A DNA stretch of 64,000 nt from Polaromonas sp. P2-4 (lineage in GTDB: Bacteria > Pseudomonadota > Gammaproteobacteria > Burkholderiales > Burkholderiaceae_C). The notes under the pieces are model-generated. The model was not told the origin of the DNA, did no database searches, and was given only the letters and a program-made list of their open reading frames with translations. Location of the stretch: positions 5,014,001 through 5,078,000 of the forward strand of contig CP087965.1 in NCBI GenBank assembly GCA_024703855.1, read 5' to 3'. Shown here one piece after another: positions 29,783-38,076 of the stretch. Position numbers and translations under genes: made by a program. Positions within the stretch are counted from its first letter, which is position 1, and each line of letters starts with the position of its first letter.

Positions 29783-30799
29783 TCATGCTGCCACCTCCAG
29801 CAGCGGCGAGTCGCGCAGTATGGCCGCGTCACGGTTGGGGTCACCCAGCGGGTAGTGGCAGCGGACCATGCCGTCTTTCCAGGCGCGTAGCAGCGGACGT
29901 TCGTTGCGGGAATGTTCGGTGGCGTAGGCGCAACGCGGCGCAAACAGGCAGCCGGTGGGCCGGTCGTAAAGGCCGGGCACCATGCCGGGAATGGTCGCCA
30001 GTCGTGTGCTGCCATCGCTGCGCTCGGGCAGGGCGGCCAGCAGTGCTTCGGTGTAGGGGTGCTGGGGTGAGTTAAAAGCGCGTGCGCGCTTTGCTCTTCC
30101 ATGATCTGGCCGGCATACATCACGGCCACGCGTTGGGCCATTTCAGACACCACGCCCATGTTGTGGGTGATCAGCACCAACGCCATGCCACGTTCTTTTT
30201 GCAGGCTGCGCAGCAAGTCCAGGATTTGCGCCTGAATCGTGACATCCAGCGCCGTGGTGGGTTCGTCGGCAATCAGCAGCCGCGGGTTGCAGGCAATCGC
30301 CATGGCAATCATCACGCGCTGGTTCATGCCGCCCGACAACTGGTGCGGGTAGGCCTTCAGGCGGCTTGCCGGGGCGGGGATGCCGACCTGTTCCAGCAGC
30401 TCGATGGCCTTGCGCGTGGCGGCCTTCTGGTCCAGCCCCAAATGCAGACGCAGGGTTTCGGTGAGTTGAAAACCGATGGTGAAGCAGGGGTTCAGGCTGG
30501 TCGTAGGATCCTGAAAAATCATGGCTACGTCTTTGCCGGTGAGCTTGCTGCGCTCACGGTCCGACAGCGCCAGCAGGTCATGGCCGGCAAAGCGCAGTTT
30601 GTCGAGCGCGTACCCGGCCCGGATAGGCCACCAGGCCCATCAAGGCCATCATGGTGACGCTTTTACCGGAGCCGGATTCACCGACGATGCCCAGCACTTC
30701 ACCTTCTTCGAGGGACAGGCTGACACCGTCAACGGCATACATCACGCCGTTTTGCGAGGGAAACTCGACGGACAGATTTTCTATTTCAAGCAGGGCCAT
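29783..30799 (-). CDS. dppD: Dipeptide ABC transporter ATP-binding protein DppD (two frameshifts)
   Basis: About 338 residues over three frames. First frame MALLEIENLSVEFPSQNGVM with Walker A GESGSGKSVTM; second frame MIFQDPTTSLNPCFTIGFQL, signature LSGGMNQRVMIAMAIA, Walker B LLIADEPTTALD; third frame GMVPGLYDRPTGCLFAPRCA with the usual cysteine cluster. Changes: an extra T near 30625 (removing it gives GRVRADKLRFAGHDLLAL) and a missing T in a T-run near 30075 (restores FNSPQHPYTEALL). Ends at 29783, 55 bases before dppF. Confidence 0.88.
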
Positions 30800-30835
30800 A
30801 TTTAGTAACTCCCCCTTCTCGGCTCACTTCGTGTA

Positions 30836-30880
30836 GCCGGATCCCCCTCCGGGGGCAACAGCTGCGGCCCGGCGAAGCCT
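30836..30880. repeat. GC-rich palindrome between dppC and dppD
   Basis: ccggatccccctccggggg followed by caacagctgcggcccggcga lies in the 133-base gap between dppD and dppC. It resembles the gcccctcggggg part of family A, but the match is partial. It could attenuate transcription inside the operon. Confidence 0.4.
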
Positions 30881-30932
30881 GTATCCGTGCTGTTACTTGC
30901 GAAGAGGCTCATGAGGGGTGGGTGGATCTTGT

Positions 30933-31847
30933 TCATCGTTTGAGTTTTGGATCGAACACGTCGCGCAGTCCGTCACCGAGCAGGTTGAAAGCCAGTACCG
31001 TGATCAGGATGGCCAGGCCGGGAAAGGTGACAACCCACCAGGCACGCAGTACAAATTCTCTGGCATCCGCCAGCATGGTGCCCCATTCCGGTGAAGGCGG
31101 CTGCGCGCCCAGGCCCAGAAAGCCCAGTGCCGCAGCATCCAGAATGGCGGTGGACACGCCCAGCGACGCTTGCACAATCAGCGGTGCCGTGCAGTTGGGC
31201 AGGATTTCACTGAACATCAGCCGCAGGCGGCCCGCGCCGCTCATGCGCGCAGCGGTCACGTAGTCGCGCTGAGGTTTCGGCAATCACTGCGGCGCGGGTA
31301 ATTCGCACGTAATGCGGCAGCACCACGACAGCAACAGCCAGCATCGCGTTCATCAGACCGGGGCCCAGAATGGCCACAATTACGATAGCCAGCAGCAGGC
31401 TGGGCAGCGTCAGGATGATGTCCATCAGGCGCATGACGGCAATCTCGAAGACACCGCGGAAAAATCCCGACAGCAGGCCCAGCACGGTGCCGACCACGAC
31501 CGACAGCGTCACCACTGCCAGGCCAATGGCCAGCGACAGGCGGGCCCCGTGCATCAGGCGCGACAAGATGTCGCGGCCGATGGCGTCGGTGCCCAGGGGG
31601 TAGGTCCACGATCCACCGGCCTGCCAGACCGGTGGTTTCAGAAACACGGCGTTGTTGGTGATGTTGGGGGCGTGCGGTGCCAGCACCGGCGCAAACAGCG
31701 CGACCAGCAATACCACCACCACAATGATCAGGCCTATTACCGCGCCGTGGTTGGCGCTGAAGTAGTTCCAGAACTCGCGAAGCGGGATGCGGCAGCCGGC
31801 GGCGTAGCAGATGTCAAGGTAGCAGTGTTCAAGGGGGCCGTGCTCAT
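30933..31847 (-). CDS. dppC: Dipeptide ABC transporter permease DppC (two frameshifts)
   Basis: About 305 residues. Natural start is the ATG at 31847, which overlaps the dppB stop as ATGA and begins MSTAPLNTATLTSATPPAA; a missing base near 31795 then joins to IPLREFWNYFSANHGAVIG. The longer start at 31893 is rejected because it lies inside dppB in another frame. Five or six membrane helices; the cytoplasmic coupling segment reads RDYVTAARMSGAGRLRLMF after an extra T near 31265. Works with DppB as the membrane channel. Confidence 0.88.
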
Positions 31848-32854
31848 CGCTGATACCTGATGCGTGGATTAATGATGCCGTAGGTGATGTCAACCAGCAG
31901 GTTGACGGCCATCACGATCGAGCCCAGCAGCAGAATGCCGCCCTGCAATACCGGATAGTCGCGGCGGCTGATGGCTTCGATCAGCCATTTACCGACACCG
32001 GGCCAGGAAAAAATGGTTTCAGTCAGGATCGCGCCCGTGAACAACACGCCGACTTGCAGGCCAATCACGGTGATCACCGGAATCAGCGCATTGCGCAGGG
32101 CATGCAGCGCCACCACGCGCAGGTTGGAAAGACCCTTGGCACGAGCCGTGCGGATGTAGTCTTCGCCCAGCACCTCCAGCATGGCTGAGCGCGTCATGCG
32201 CGCAATCACTGCCAGCGGATTGGTGCCCAGCACAATCACCGGCAAGATCAGATGCGCGGCGGCTGACCAGAATGCCCCTTTGTCGTCTGAAAGCAGTGAA
32301 TCAATCAGCAAAAAACCGGTGGTAGGTTCAATGTAATACTGCACCGACATGCGGCCCGATACAGGGGTCCAGCCAAGCTCGACTGAGAACAGCAAAATCA
32401 GCAACAAGCCCCACCAGAAAATCGGCATTGAGTAGCCGGTGAGTGAGACTCCCATGACGCCGTGATCGAGTATCGAGTTGCGTTTGACGGCGGCAAGAAT
32501 GCCGGCAGGAATGCCAATCAGCAGCGCAAAAATAATGGCGCCCACGGCCAGTTCAATCGTGGCGGGGAAGAGCGTCAGAAACTCACGCAGCACGGGCTCC
32601 TGCGTGATGAGGGATTTGCCCAAATCGCCTTTGAGCACACGGCCAATGTAAATGCCGTACTGCACCAAAACCGGCTGGTCCAGGCCGTACTCCTTGAGCA
32701 GTTGCGCATGACGCACCGGGTCAATGCCGCGCTCGCCAGCCATGGTTTCGATGGGGTCGCCCGGCACCATCCGAATCAAAAAGAAAGCCAGCAGTGTCAT
32801 GCCCAAAAAGGTGGGAATGATCAGGCTCAGTCGGGTAAAAATAAAGCGCAACAT
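31844..32854 (-). CDS. dppB: Dipeptide ABC transporter permease DppB
   Basis: 336 residues, intact. Starts MLRFIFTRLSLIIPTFLGMT and contains six hydrophobic helices with the binding-protein-dependent permease signature around EDYIRTARAKGLSNLRVVAL. It is first in the minus-strand operon dppB-dppC-dppD-dppF-dppA, an order different from E. coli where dppA comes first. Overlaps dppC by ATGA. Confidence 0.95.
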   Translation of the reverse strand: MLRFIFTRLSLIIPTFLGMTLLAFFLIRMVPGDPIETMAGERGIDPVRHAQLLKEYGLDQPVLVQYGIYIGRVLKGDLGKSLITQEPVLREFLTLFPATIELAVGAIIFALLIGIPAGILAAVKRNSILDHGVMGVSLTGYSMPIFWWGLLLILLFSVELGWTPVSGRMSVQYYIEPTTGFLLIDSLLSDDKGAFWSAAAHLILPVIVLGTNPLAVIARMTRSAMLEVLGEDYIRTARAKGLSNLRVVALHALRNALIPVITVIGLQVGVLFTGAILTETIFSWPGVGKWLIEAISRRDYPVLQGGILLLGSIVMAVNLLVDITYGIINPRIRYQR

Positions 32855-33103
32855 TATTGCTGGCGGCTAAAGCAGGCATCAACGCGGGCGGCGGGAAGTC
32901 CGCCCTGGCGACGGCTTGCAGGGCTTGCGGAAAGCTGCACTATGTGGGTCTTTAAATGCATGGGCATTGAAGTATTGTTCTGGTCAGTCTGGTCCGGGCA
33001 ATGGCGCTGGAATCTTTTTATCTTATCAATATATCTGTTCATTTTTGGCTATGCCACTGCCGACGTGCTACCGAGTAACCCGTATTGCTCCAGGAGGATT
33101 TTG

Positions 33104-33172
33104 ATGGTCATGTGGGCCGGAAAAATAGCGCAGGAATCGTGCCCGAACATGGCGCTTATGACGCATTTTTAA
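33104..33172 (+). CDS. Possible 22-residue small protein
   Basis: ATG 33104 is preceded by a perfect AGGAGG at 33092-33097 with a seven-base spacer. The peptide is MVMWAGKIAQESC then PNMALMTHF. A strong terminator hairpin starts 14 bases after its stop. An AT-rich upstream stretch (tcttatcaatatatctg) could contain a promoter. There is no conservation evidence, so it may be chance; the site and terminator make it worth listing. Confidence 0.35.
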   Translation: MVMWAGKIAQESCPNMALMTHF

Positions 33173-33185
33173 TGCTTGCGGCATA

Positions 33186-33211
33186 AAAAGGCCGGTGTGT
33201 ACCGGCCTTTT
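33186..33211. terminator. Bidirectional rho-independent terminator
   Basis: AAAAGGCCGGT-GTGT-ACCGGCCTTTT, an 11-bp stem with flanking A and T tracts. It would end transcription of the SWIB gene (minus) and of the small frame at 33104 (plus). Confidence 0.9.
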
Positions 33212-33229
33212 GAAATCGGCAAAAGCCGA

Positions 33230-33686
33230 TTATTTGACGTGCTTGCCGATCAGGCCAGCCATCTCGAACATCGACACTTGCGCCTTGCCGAAAACAGCTT
33301 TGAGCTTGTCGTCGGCATTGATCATGCGCTTGTTGATCTTGTCCTGCAGGCCTTTGGATTTGATGTAAACCCACAGCTTGCTGACAATCTCGGTACGTGG
33401 CAGAGGCTTGTCGCCCACTACCGCGGCCAGTGCGGGGCTCAAGGTCAGCGCTTTCATGAACGCTGCATTGGGCGTACGCTTTTTGTGGCCACTTTCTTGG
33501 CGGGAGCCACTTTTTTCGCCGCTACCTTTTTGGCGGGCGCTACTTTTTTTGCAGCTACCTTTTTGCAGGAGCTGCTTTCGTCGCTGCTACTTTTTTTGCA
33601 GGTGCTGCCTTTTTGCAGCTACTTTTGTTGCCGGTGCAGCCTTTTTGCAGGCGCTTTTTAGCCGGTGCTTTTTTTGCAGTTGCCAT
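33230..33686 (-). CDS. Histone H1-like SWIB/MDM2-domain protein (two frameshifts)
   Basis: About 152 residues. The N-terminal half is a lysine/alanine repeat tail of the KKAAPAKKVA type, like bacterial histone H1 tails, from ATG 33686 behind GAAGGA. The C-terminal half is a SWIB domain: FMKALTLSPALAAVVGD, LPRTEIVSKLWVYIKSKGLQ, DDKLKAVFGKAQVSMFEM. Two poly-A runs (near 33485 and 33650) are each one base short, breaking the frame exactly where AAA AAG codons repeat. Probably a small nucleoid-binding protein of the type common in Burkholderiales. Confidence 0.85.
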
Positions 33687-33794
33687 GATTGATTTTCCTT
33701 CTAGAAGTTGATAAATCACCACCGGAATAACTACTTCCCCGTGGCAAAGCGGATGCTACTGGAGAAAAACGCAGTTTCATAGAGAGAACGGACT

Positions 33795-34727
33795 TTATTT
33801 ACGCTCTGATGTTGCAGATTTACCTCTGAAAATCAAAAACACACCTATGAGGATCACGCTGCAGGCCATCCACTCGCCGCCAGTGACATGCTCTCCGGCA
33901 AAAAATGCACCTAAAAAAATCGCAATCAAGGGGTTCACAAAGGCGTAGCTGGTGGCCACTGCAGGCGAGGCATTGGCCAGTAAATAGAGGTAGGCGCTGA
34001 ATGCAATCAGCGAGCCAAACACCACCAGGTACACCCAGGCCAACACCGCCGTGGGCTCTGCAGGCCAGTTGTTGATGGCCTGGTGTTGCTCGCCCAGTGC
34101 AAGAGAAATCACCATTAACACCGCGCCGCCACACAGCATTTCACTGGCAAAGCCGGCCGGGCCATGGGCCAGCGGCAGTCGCGTGGTGGACAGCACGGAG
34201 CCCAGAGACCACAGCGCTGTCGCCCCGGCAATACAGGCCAGGCCCACGGGGGCCGCCGCAAAGCTGGCCCCTTGCACCAGCAGCAGCACGCCAGCCATTC
34301 CCACTGCCATGCCCAAAAACTCCAGTCGGCTGGGGCGTTGGCCCAGCAACAGGCCCCAGGCCGACACCATCATGGGCACCACCGCGATGAAGGTGGCGAT
34401 CAGGCCGGAGCCAATATGCACTTCCGCGCTGGCGGTCAGCCCCATGCCGCCGCCCAGCATCAGGGCACCGATGACCAGTGCATTGCGCCACTCGCGCCGG
34501 CTTGGGAGTTTGTGCTTGCGCAGGATGACCCACGCCATCAACAAAATGCCCGCAGTCAGAAAGCGCGTACCCATCTGGAAGAAAGGCGGAAAGCTGACCA
34601 GCGCCAGCCGGATGGCCAGATAGGTGGAGCCCCACACCAGATAACAGGCCAGCAGGGCGGGAACCAGCAAAGGTGCTGCTTTGGTGGGCGGCAAAGGGGT
34701 GGAGAGTGAAAAAGTCATACGCAGCAT
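33795..34727 (-). CDS. EamA/DMT-family exporter
   Basis: About 310 residues with ten hydrophobic helices and two EamA halves: LLACYLVWGSTYLAIRLAL and TRFLTAGILLMAWV in the first, LIAFSAYLYLLANASPAVAT and YAFVNPLIAIFLGAFFAGE in the second. It resembles YedA-type exporters of amino acids or metabolites. Starts at 34727 (MLRMTFS) or 34718 (MTFS) are possible; further upstream codons run into the divergent operator region. It diverges from an Lrp-type regulator, the classic arrangement for amino acid exporters. Confidence 0.8.
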   Translation of the reverse strand: MLRMTFSLSTPLPPTKAAPLLVPALLACYLVWGSTYLAIRLALVSFPPFFQMGTRFLTAGILLMAWVILRKHKLPSRREWRNALVIGALMLGGGMGLTASAEVHIGSGLIATFIAVVPMMVSAWGLLLGQRPSRLEFLGMAVGMAGVLLLVQGASFAAAPVGLACIAGATALWSLGSVLSTTRLPLAHGPAGFASEMLCGGAVLMVISLALGEQHQAINNWPAEPTAVLAWVYLVVFGSLIAFSAYLYLLANASPAVATSYAFVNPLIAIFLGAFFAGEHVTGGEWMACSVILIGVFLIFRGKSATSERK

Positions 34728-34739
34728 CGTAAGTTGCCA

Positions 34740-34794
34740 TTTGCATCGATGCCATGCAAAATTAAAGGCAAACAAGCCATTCAACTTTTAATTT
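34740..34794. promoter_or_regulatory. Candidate Lrp-type operator between divergent exporter and regulator
   Basis: Two inverted repeats: TTTGCAT-7-ATGCAAA at 34740-34760, and AAATTAAA/TTTAATTT at 34759-34766 and 34787-34794. They lie between the starts of the exporter and of the Lrp gene, where autoregulation and control of the exporter would act. Confidence 0.5.
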
Positions 34795-34811
34795 GCTGCT
34801 TGAAAAGCACA

Positions 34812-35302
34812 ATGACCGAAACTTGCGAATGTGACTCTTATGACGGCCGTATTCTGGCTGAACTGCAGAAGGATGCACGCATCACCATGGCCGAGTTGGG
34901 GCGGCGTGTCCACCTGAGTCAACCTGCGGTCACCGAAGCGTGCGCAAACTTGAGCTTAATGGCGTGATCAAGGGCTACCGCGCCGAGGTTGACCTGACAC
35001 GGCTGGGCTATGGCATTCGCGCCATCGTTCGCGTGGGGCGAGTTGAATATGCACGGGTCGTCAAGCTGATTGAGCAGACACCGGAGGTGATCAATGCCTA
35101 CAACGTCACCGGGGACGACAGCTGGGTGCTGGAGATTGCCGTCATTGACGTTTCGCATCTGGATGCCGTGGTGACCAAGTTTTGCATTTTGACCGAAACT
35201 GCTACCTGCATCGTGCTCAACGCCCCCCATGAGAACGCCATCGTGTTGCCGGCCCGCAGGGAAAATATCAAACCCACCATCAAGAAAGTCACCGGAAAAT
35301 GA
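34812..35302 (+). CDS. Lrp/AsnC-family transcriptional regulator (frameshifted)
   Basis: About 164 residues. N-terminal winged helix-turn-helix: GRILAELQKDARITMAELGR and VHLSQPAVTER; C-terminal RAM effector domain: IRAIVRVGRVEYARVVKLIE and VTGDDSWVLEIAVIDVSHLD. One base is missing near 34939: restoring a C in gaacgcgtgcgc gives TERVRKLELNGVI. It overlaps rraA by ATGA and diverges from a DMT exporter that it probably controls. Confidence 0.85.
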
Positions 35303-35810
35303 CAAGGCCAGCTACTCTTTCTTTCGCCACCTGCGATCTCTGCGATACCCACAAAAACGACAACTCGGGCGCGTTCCGGGTGTTGCCGCCTGTCTTCAAA
35401 GACTTCGGCGGCCTTCAAAAATTCAGCGGTTTGGTGGTGACCGTCAAATGCTTTGAGGACAACTCGCTGGTGAAGGCGGCTGTCGATTCACCCGGCGAAG
35501 GTCGCGTGCTGGTGGTGGATGGCGGCGCGTCACTGCGCCGCGCCTTGCTGGGCGGCAATTTGGGGGCGGCGGCTGCAAAAATGGCTGGGCGGGCGTCGTG
35601 ATTGATGGCTGCGTGCGCGACGTGGCCGAGCTGGCGCAATGCAGCACCGGCATACGGGCTTTGGCCGCCATGCCGTGGCCGACAGAAAAACGCCAGCAGG
35701 GTCAGCGCGATGTCGCTGTCCAGATTCAGGGGGTAGTGGTACGTCCGGGCGATTGGCTCTATGCCGATGAAGATGGCATCGTTGTGATGCCGGAGCCGAT
35801 CACGGTTTGA
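35299..35810 (+). CDS. rraA: RraA family protein (ribonuclease E activity regulator type; frameshifted)
   Basis: About 171 residues. Family text: TCDLCDTHKNDNSGAFRVLP, VVDGGASLRRALLGGNLG, GVVIDGCVRDVAELAQC, RPGDWLYADEDGIVV. RraA binds and inhibits RNase E in E. coli; many homologues are instead 4-hydroxy-4-methyl-2-oxoglutarate or oxaloacetate aldolases, and the aspartate of GCVRD needed for that is present. A run of A near 35583 is one base short, splitting the frame between AAAAK and NGWAGVV. Coupled to the Lrp gene by ATGA. Confidence 0.88.
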
Positions 35811-35864
35811 GTCACACGACGAATGCGTGGGGGCATTGGTCGTCGCGAAGCCGCTGATGGCAGA

Positions 35865-35957
35865 GATCGGCGAGACAATTTTCCGCCGGGCCGCCCCAAG
35901 GAAAATTAGCCCCCTCGGGGGGCAGCGTTTACACGCAGTGAAAAGCGTGGGGGCCAG
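35865..35957 (+). repeat. Single family A repeat after rraA
   Basis: Contains aattttccgccgggccgccc, caaggaaaattagcccc and cacgcagtg ... gcgtgggggcc, the same landmarks as the array at 24720-25110. It separates the convergent rraA and TauE-family genes. Confidence 0.9.
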
Positions 35958-36773
35958 CTAGCTGCTGAGGCCCTTGTAGAGCATGTACGCAGCCAGCACG
36001 TACAAAATGCTGGCAAACACCCGCTTGAGCTTGCCTACGGGCAGCTTATGCGCAGCCCGGGCACCCTGCGGTGCGGTCATGAAGCTGCACGCGGCAATCA
36101 CAGCCAGCGCCGGCAGCCAGATGTAGCCAAAGGAGCCGGCGGGCAGGTTTTGCACGCTTTGTCCGCTGATCACATAGCCCAGCACATTGGCCACGGCGAT
36201 GGGGAAGCCCAGCGCTGCGGAGGTGGCCACTGCGCTGTGAATCGCCACGTTGCACCACGTCATGAAGGGCACGCTGATGAAGCCGCCGCCTGCACCTACC
36301 AGGCCCGAAAGAAAGCCGATAAACCCACCGGCGGCCAACTGCCCAGCAGTGCCTGGCATTTGACGTGTGGGTTCAGGCTTTTTATCCAGGAACATCTGGG
36401 TCGTGGAAAAACTCACGAACAGGCCGAAGAAAATGGCCAGGTAAGAACCTTTGAGCAGCGCAAAAACGCCCAGGCTGCCGATGATGCTGCCGACAACAAT
36501 GCCGGGCGCGAGTCGGCGAACGATGTCCCAGCGCACAACGCCGCGTTTGTGGTGCGCCCGAACGCTGGAGATCGACGTGAAAATGATGGTCGCCATGGAG
36601 GTGGCGATGGCCATCTTGACGGCGAGATTAGGGGTAACACCCCGATTCGACATGATGATGGTGATGAAAGGAACCATCAGCATCCCCCTGCCAATGCCCA
36701 GCAGCCCCGCCAGAAAACCGGTACCTATGCCCAGCAACGCAAGTTCAATGATGAGCAGGGGTTCGAAATTCAT
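35958..36773 (-). CDS. TauE/SafE-family permease
   Basis: 271 residues, intact, eight or nine hydrophobic helices in two related halves. Motifs: GFLAGLLGIGRGMLMVPF in the first half and GFLSGLVGAGGGFISVPFM in the second. Family members move sulfite, sulfonates or other organic anions out of or into the cell. It lies directly after the 6S RNA on the same strand, 60 bases away, and may be read from the same transcript or its own promoter. Substrate unknown. Confidence 0.85.
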   Translation of the reverse strand: MNFEPLLIIELALLGIGTGFLAGLLGIGRGMLMVPFITIIMSNRGVTPNLAVKMAIATSMATIIFTSISSVRAHHKRGVVRWDIVRRLAPGIVVGSIIGSLGVFALLKGSYLAIFFGLFVSFSTTQMFLDKKPEPTRQMPGTAGQLAAGGFIGFLSGLVGAGGGFISVPFMTWCNVAIHSAVATSAALGFPIAVANVLGYVISGQSVQNLPAGSFGYIWLPALAVIAACSFMTAPQGARAAHKLPVGKLKRVFASILYVLAAYMLYKGLSS

Positions 36774-36833
36774 GTGTCAGGCAGGGCTCGCCGCTGCGGA
36801 AGGAAGGAAGTCCGAAGACGGAGAGAAAAATAA

Positions 36834-37014
36834 GGTGTCTGCGAGTACCACTGGACCGTCATCCTGAACGCAGGGTTCAGGTGGGCGAGGGCAGTTTGGT
36901 TTCGGGTCTCGTCTAACGCGAGACGATCACGCCTGCCAAACAATTTACCAAGCCCGTGCTCTAGGAGCATTGGTTCAAGGAAATATAAAGCCCAGTGCGC
37001 ACCGCAGACAACCC
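36834..37014 (-). ncRNA. ssrS: 6S RNA
   Basis: About 181 nt, the standard 6S length. On the minus strand the 5' part GGTTGTCTGCGG ... CACTGG pairs with the 3' part CCAGTG ... CGCAGACACC to make the closing stem. The 5' side of the central region reads GGGCTTTATATTTCCTTGAA then CC, and a hairpin CCTGAA-CCCTGCG-TTCAGG sits near the 3' side. A T-rich tract follows. It lies 140 bases downstream of zapA on the same strand, the conserved place for ssrS. 6S RNA mimics an open promoter and holds housekeeping RNA polymerase in stationary phase. Confidence 0.88.
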
Positions 37015-37153
37015 AATTGTAGGCGTTTGGAGCCGCCTACGCAGACAAGCGCCGGGAGAATCTCCAGTGCGGCGGCGTTAAAGCAGTTGGCCGTCAACGC
37101 CCAATGCGGCGTCCAGGCACTGCAGCAAGGCTGTCAGTTGCGGTTGCGGCGCA

Positions 37154-37429
37154 TCACCGGCGGGGCTCGGCGACTTTGGCCGGTGCCTTAAGCGTTGCCG
37201 CAGGCGGCGTTGGTAGGCCATTGGCATTGCGCTCAGGGAGTTCAAACGCGAGATTCAGGGCGGCCAGAACGGCAATGCGGTCACGCGCCTTGATTTTGCC
37301 GGCGTCGTGGATTTTGCACATGGCCATATCGACCCGATTGACGGCATCAAGCATACGGGCGTCGCCGTTTTCGGGGCAACCCAGCAGATAACTCTGACCC
37401 ATGATTTGAACTTCGAGCTGTTTCATCAA
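37154..37429 (-). CDS. zapA: Cell division protein ZapA
   Basis: 91 residues. MKQLEVQIMGQSYLLGCPEN and MLDAVNRVDMAMCKIHDAGK followed by RIAVLAALNLAFEL match ZapA, which cross-links FtsZ filaments at midcell. It starts in an ATGA overlap with the upstream coiled-coil gene, and 6S RNA follows, a conserved order. Confidence 0.92.
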   Translation of the reverse strand: MMKQLEVQIMGQSYLLGCPENGDARMLDAVNRVDMAMCKIHDAGKIKARDRIAVLAALNLAFELPERNANGLPTPPAATLKAPAKVAEPRR

Positions 37430-37662
37430 TCAGTTCCCATCGGTGTTTTAAAGCTGTGGTCGTTGCTTTCGGGCAAGCGTTCCAGCAGGGCGTCGACACG
37501 GGCACGCGCGGCGCTTAGCCGTGATTTGAGCGAATCGCGCTCATGCGTCAGAGCGCTAACCTGCTCATTGAGGAGTGCATTGGTGCGCTGCAATTCCTCG
37601 TAGCGCAGCAAAAGCCGCTCAACGCGTTCAGCGATCTGGTCGATTTGGGTTTGGTTCGACAT
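37426..37662 (-). CDS. Small coiled-coil protein upstream of zapA (TIGR02449 type)
   Basis: 78 residues, predicted continuous coiled coil: IAERVERLLLRYEELQRTNA then LLNEQVSALTHERDSLKSRL, with heptad leucines. Small coiled-coil genes of this size directly before zapA are usual in betaproteobacteria and resemble ZapB in build. The role is inferred to be division-related from position. Confidence 0.8.
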   Translation of the reverse strand: MSNQTQIDQIAERVERLLLRYEELQRTNALLNEQVSALTHERDSLKSRLSAARARVDALLERLPESNDHSFKTPMGTD

Positions 37663-37711
37663 GGCGATTCTGATTGTAGGGTTTGCTTGGGTTTTGCCGC
37701 GTAGAATCTCG

Positions 37712-37980
37712 CCTGTTGGTGCTCGCAGTGTGGTTCACATGCTGCAGTTCAACGGGAAGCAGGAGGGAGTCAAAGCCATCCGGGCCGGGTCAACCCCAGT
37801 TCGAGAGGCGCCGCGACTTTTAACCTGCGCTGCCCCCGCAACGGTAAAACGGACGAATGCCCCTTTAAGATTCATTCTTGATGGCCCATTCAGCTTTCAT
37901 CTTTAGCCACTGAGTGTCCTTGAACAAGCACTTGGGAAGGCGATGCAAGCGCAGTTCCGTCAGCCCGGATACCGGCCAAC
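37712..37980 (+). promoter_or_regulatory. Cobalamin riboswitch
   Basis: Conserved blocks in order: ggtgctcgcagtg at the 5' end, cgggaagcagg, cctgcgctgcccccgcaacg plus gtaa, gccactg, ttgggaaggcg, and the B12 box cagcccggataccggcc at 37961-37977. It lies about 100 bases before btuB. A hairpin GAGCGTT-CGT-AACGCTC at 38010-38026 without a T-run suggests control of translation initiation. Adenosylcobalamin would repress btuB and, if transcription is continuous, the biosynthetic genes behind it. Confidence 0.95.
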
Positions 37981-38076
37981 AAGGTGAATCGCGCGTCCAT
38001 GAGTTGACCGAGCGTTCGTAACGCTCAAGCACTGGCGGGGAAGCCGGTGAGGGCCTTTTATTGATTGTTTGACCCC

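Larger units (their letters stand above)
32855..33229. other. Intergenic region upstream of dppB
   Basis: 375 bases between dppB (minus, starting at 32854) and the SWIB gene end. It holds a GC-rich hairpin near 32886-32906 (gggcgg/ccgccc), an AT-rich block near 33015-33050, the small plus-strand frame at 33104-33172 and the terminator at 33186-33211. The dppB promoter must be here. Confidence 0.5.

Noticed and set aside
26887..33211. The two similar hairpins at 26887 and 33186 as mobile-element ends around the dpp operon
   Set aside because: Both are ordinary bidirectional terminators (ggccgg stems with A/T tracts) at gene ends; no target duplication or transposase is seen.
38029..38053. A second cobalamin aptamer before btuB (ggcggggaagccggtgaggg)
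   Set aside because: Only one box resembles the aptamer; no second B12 box or core is present.
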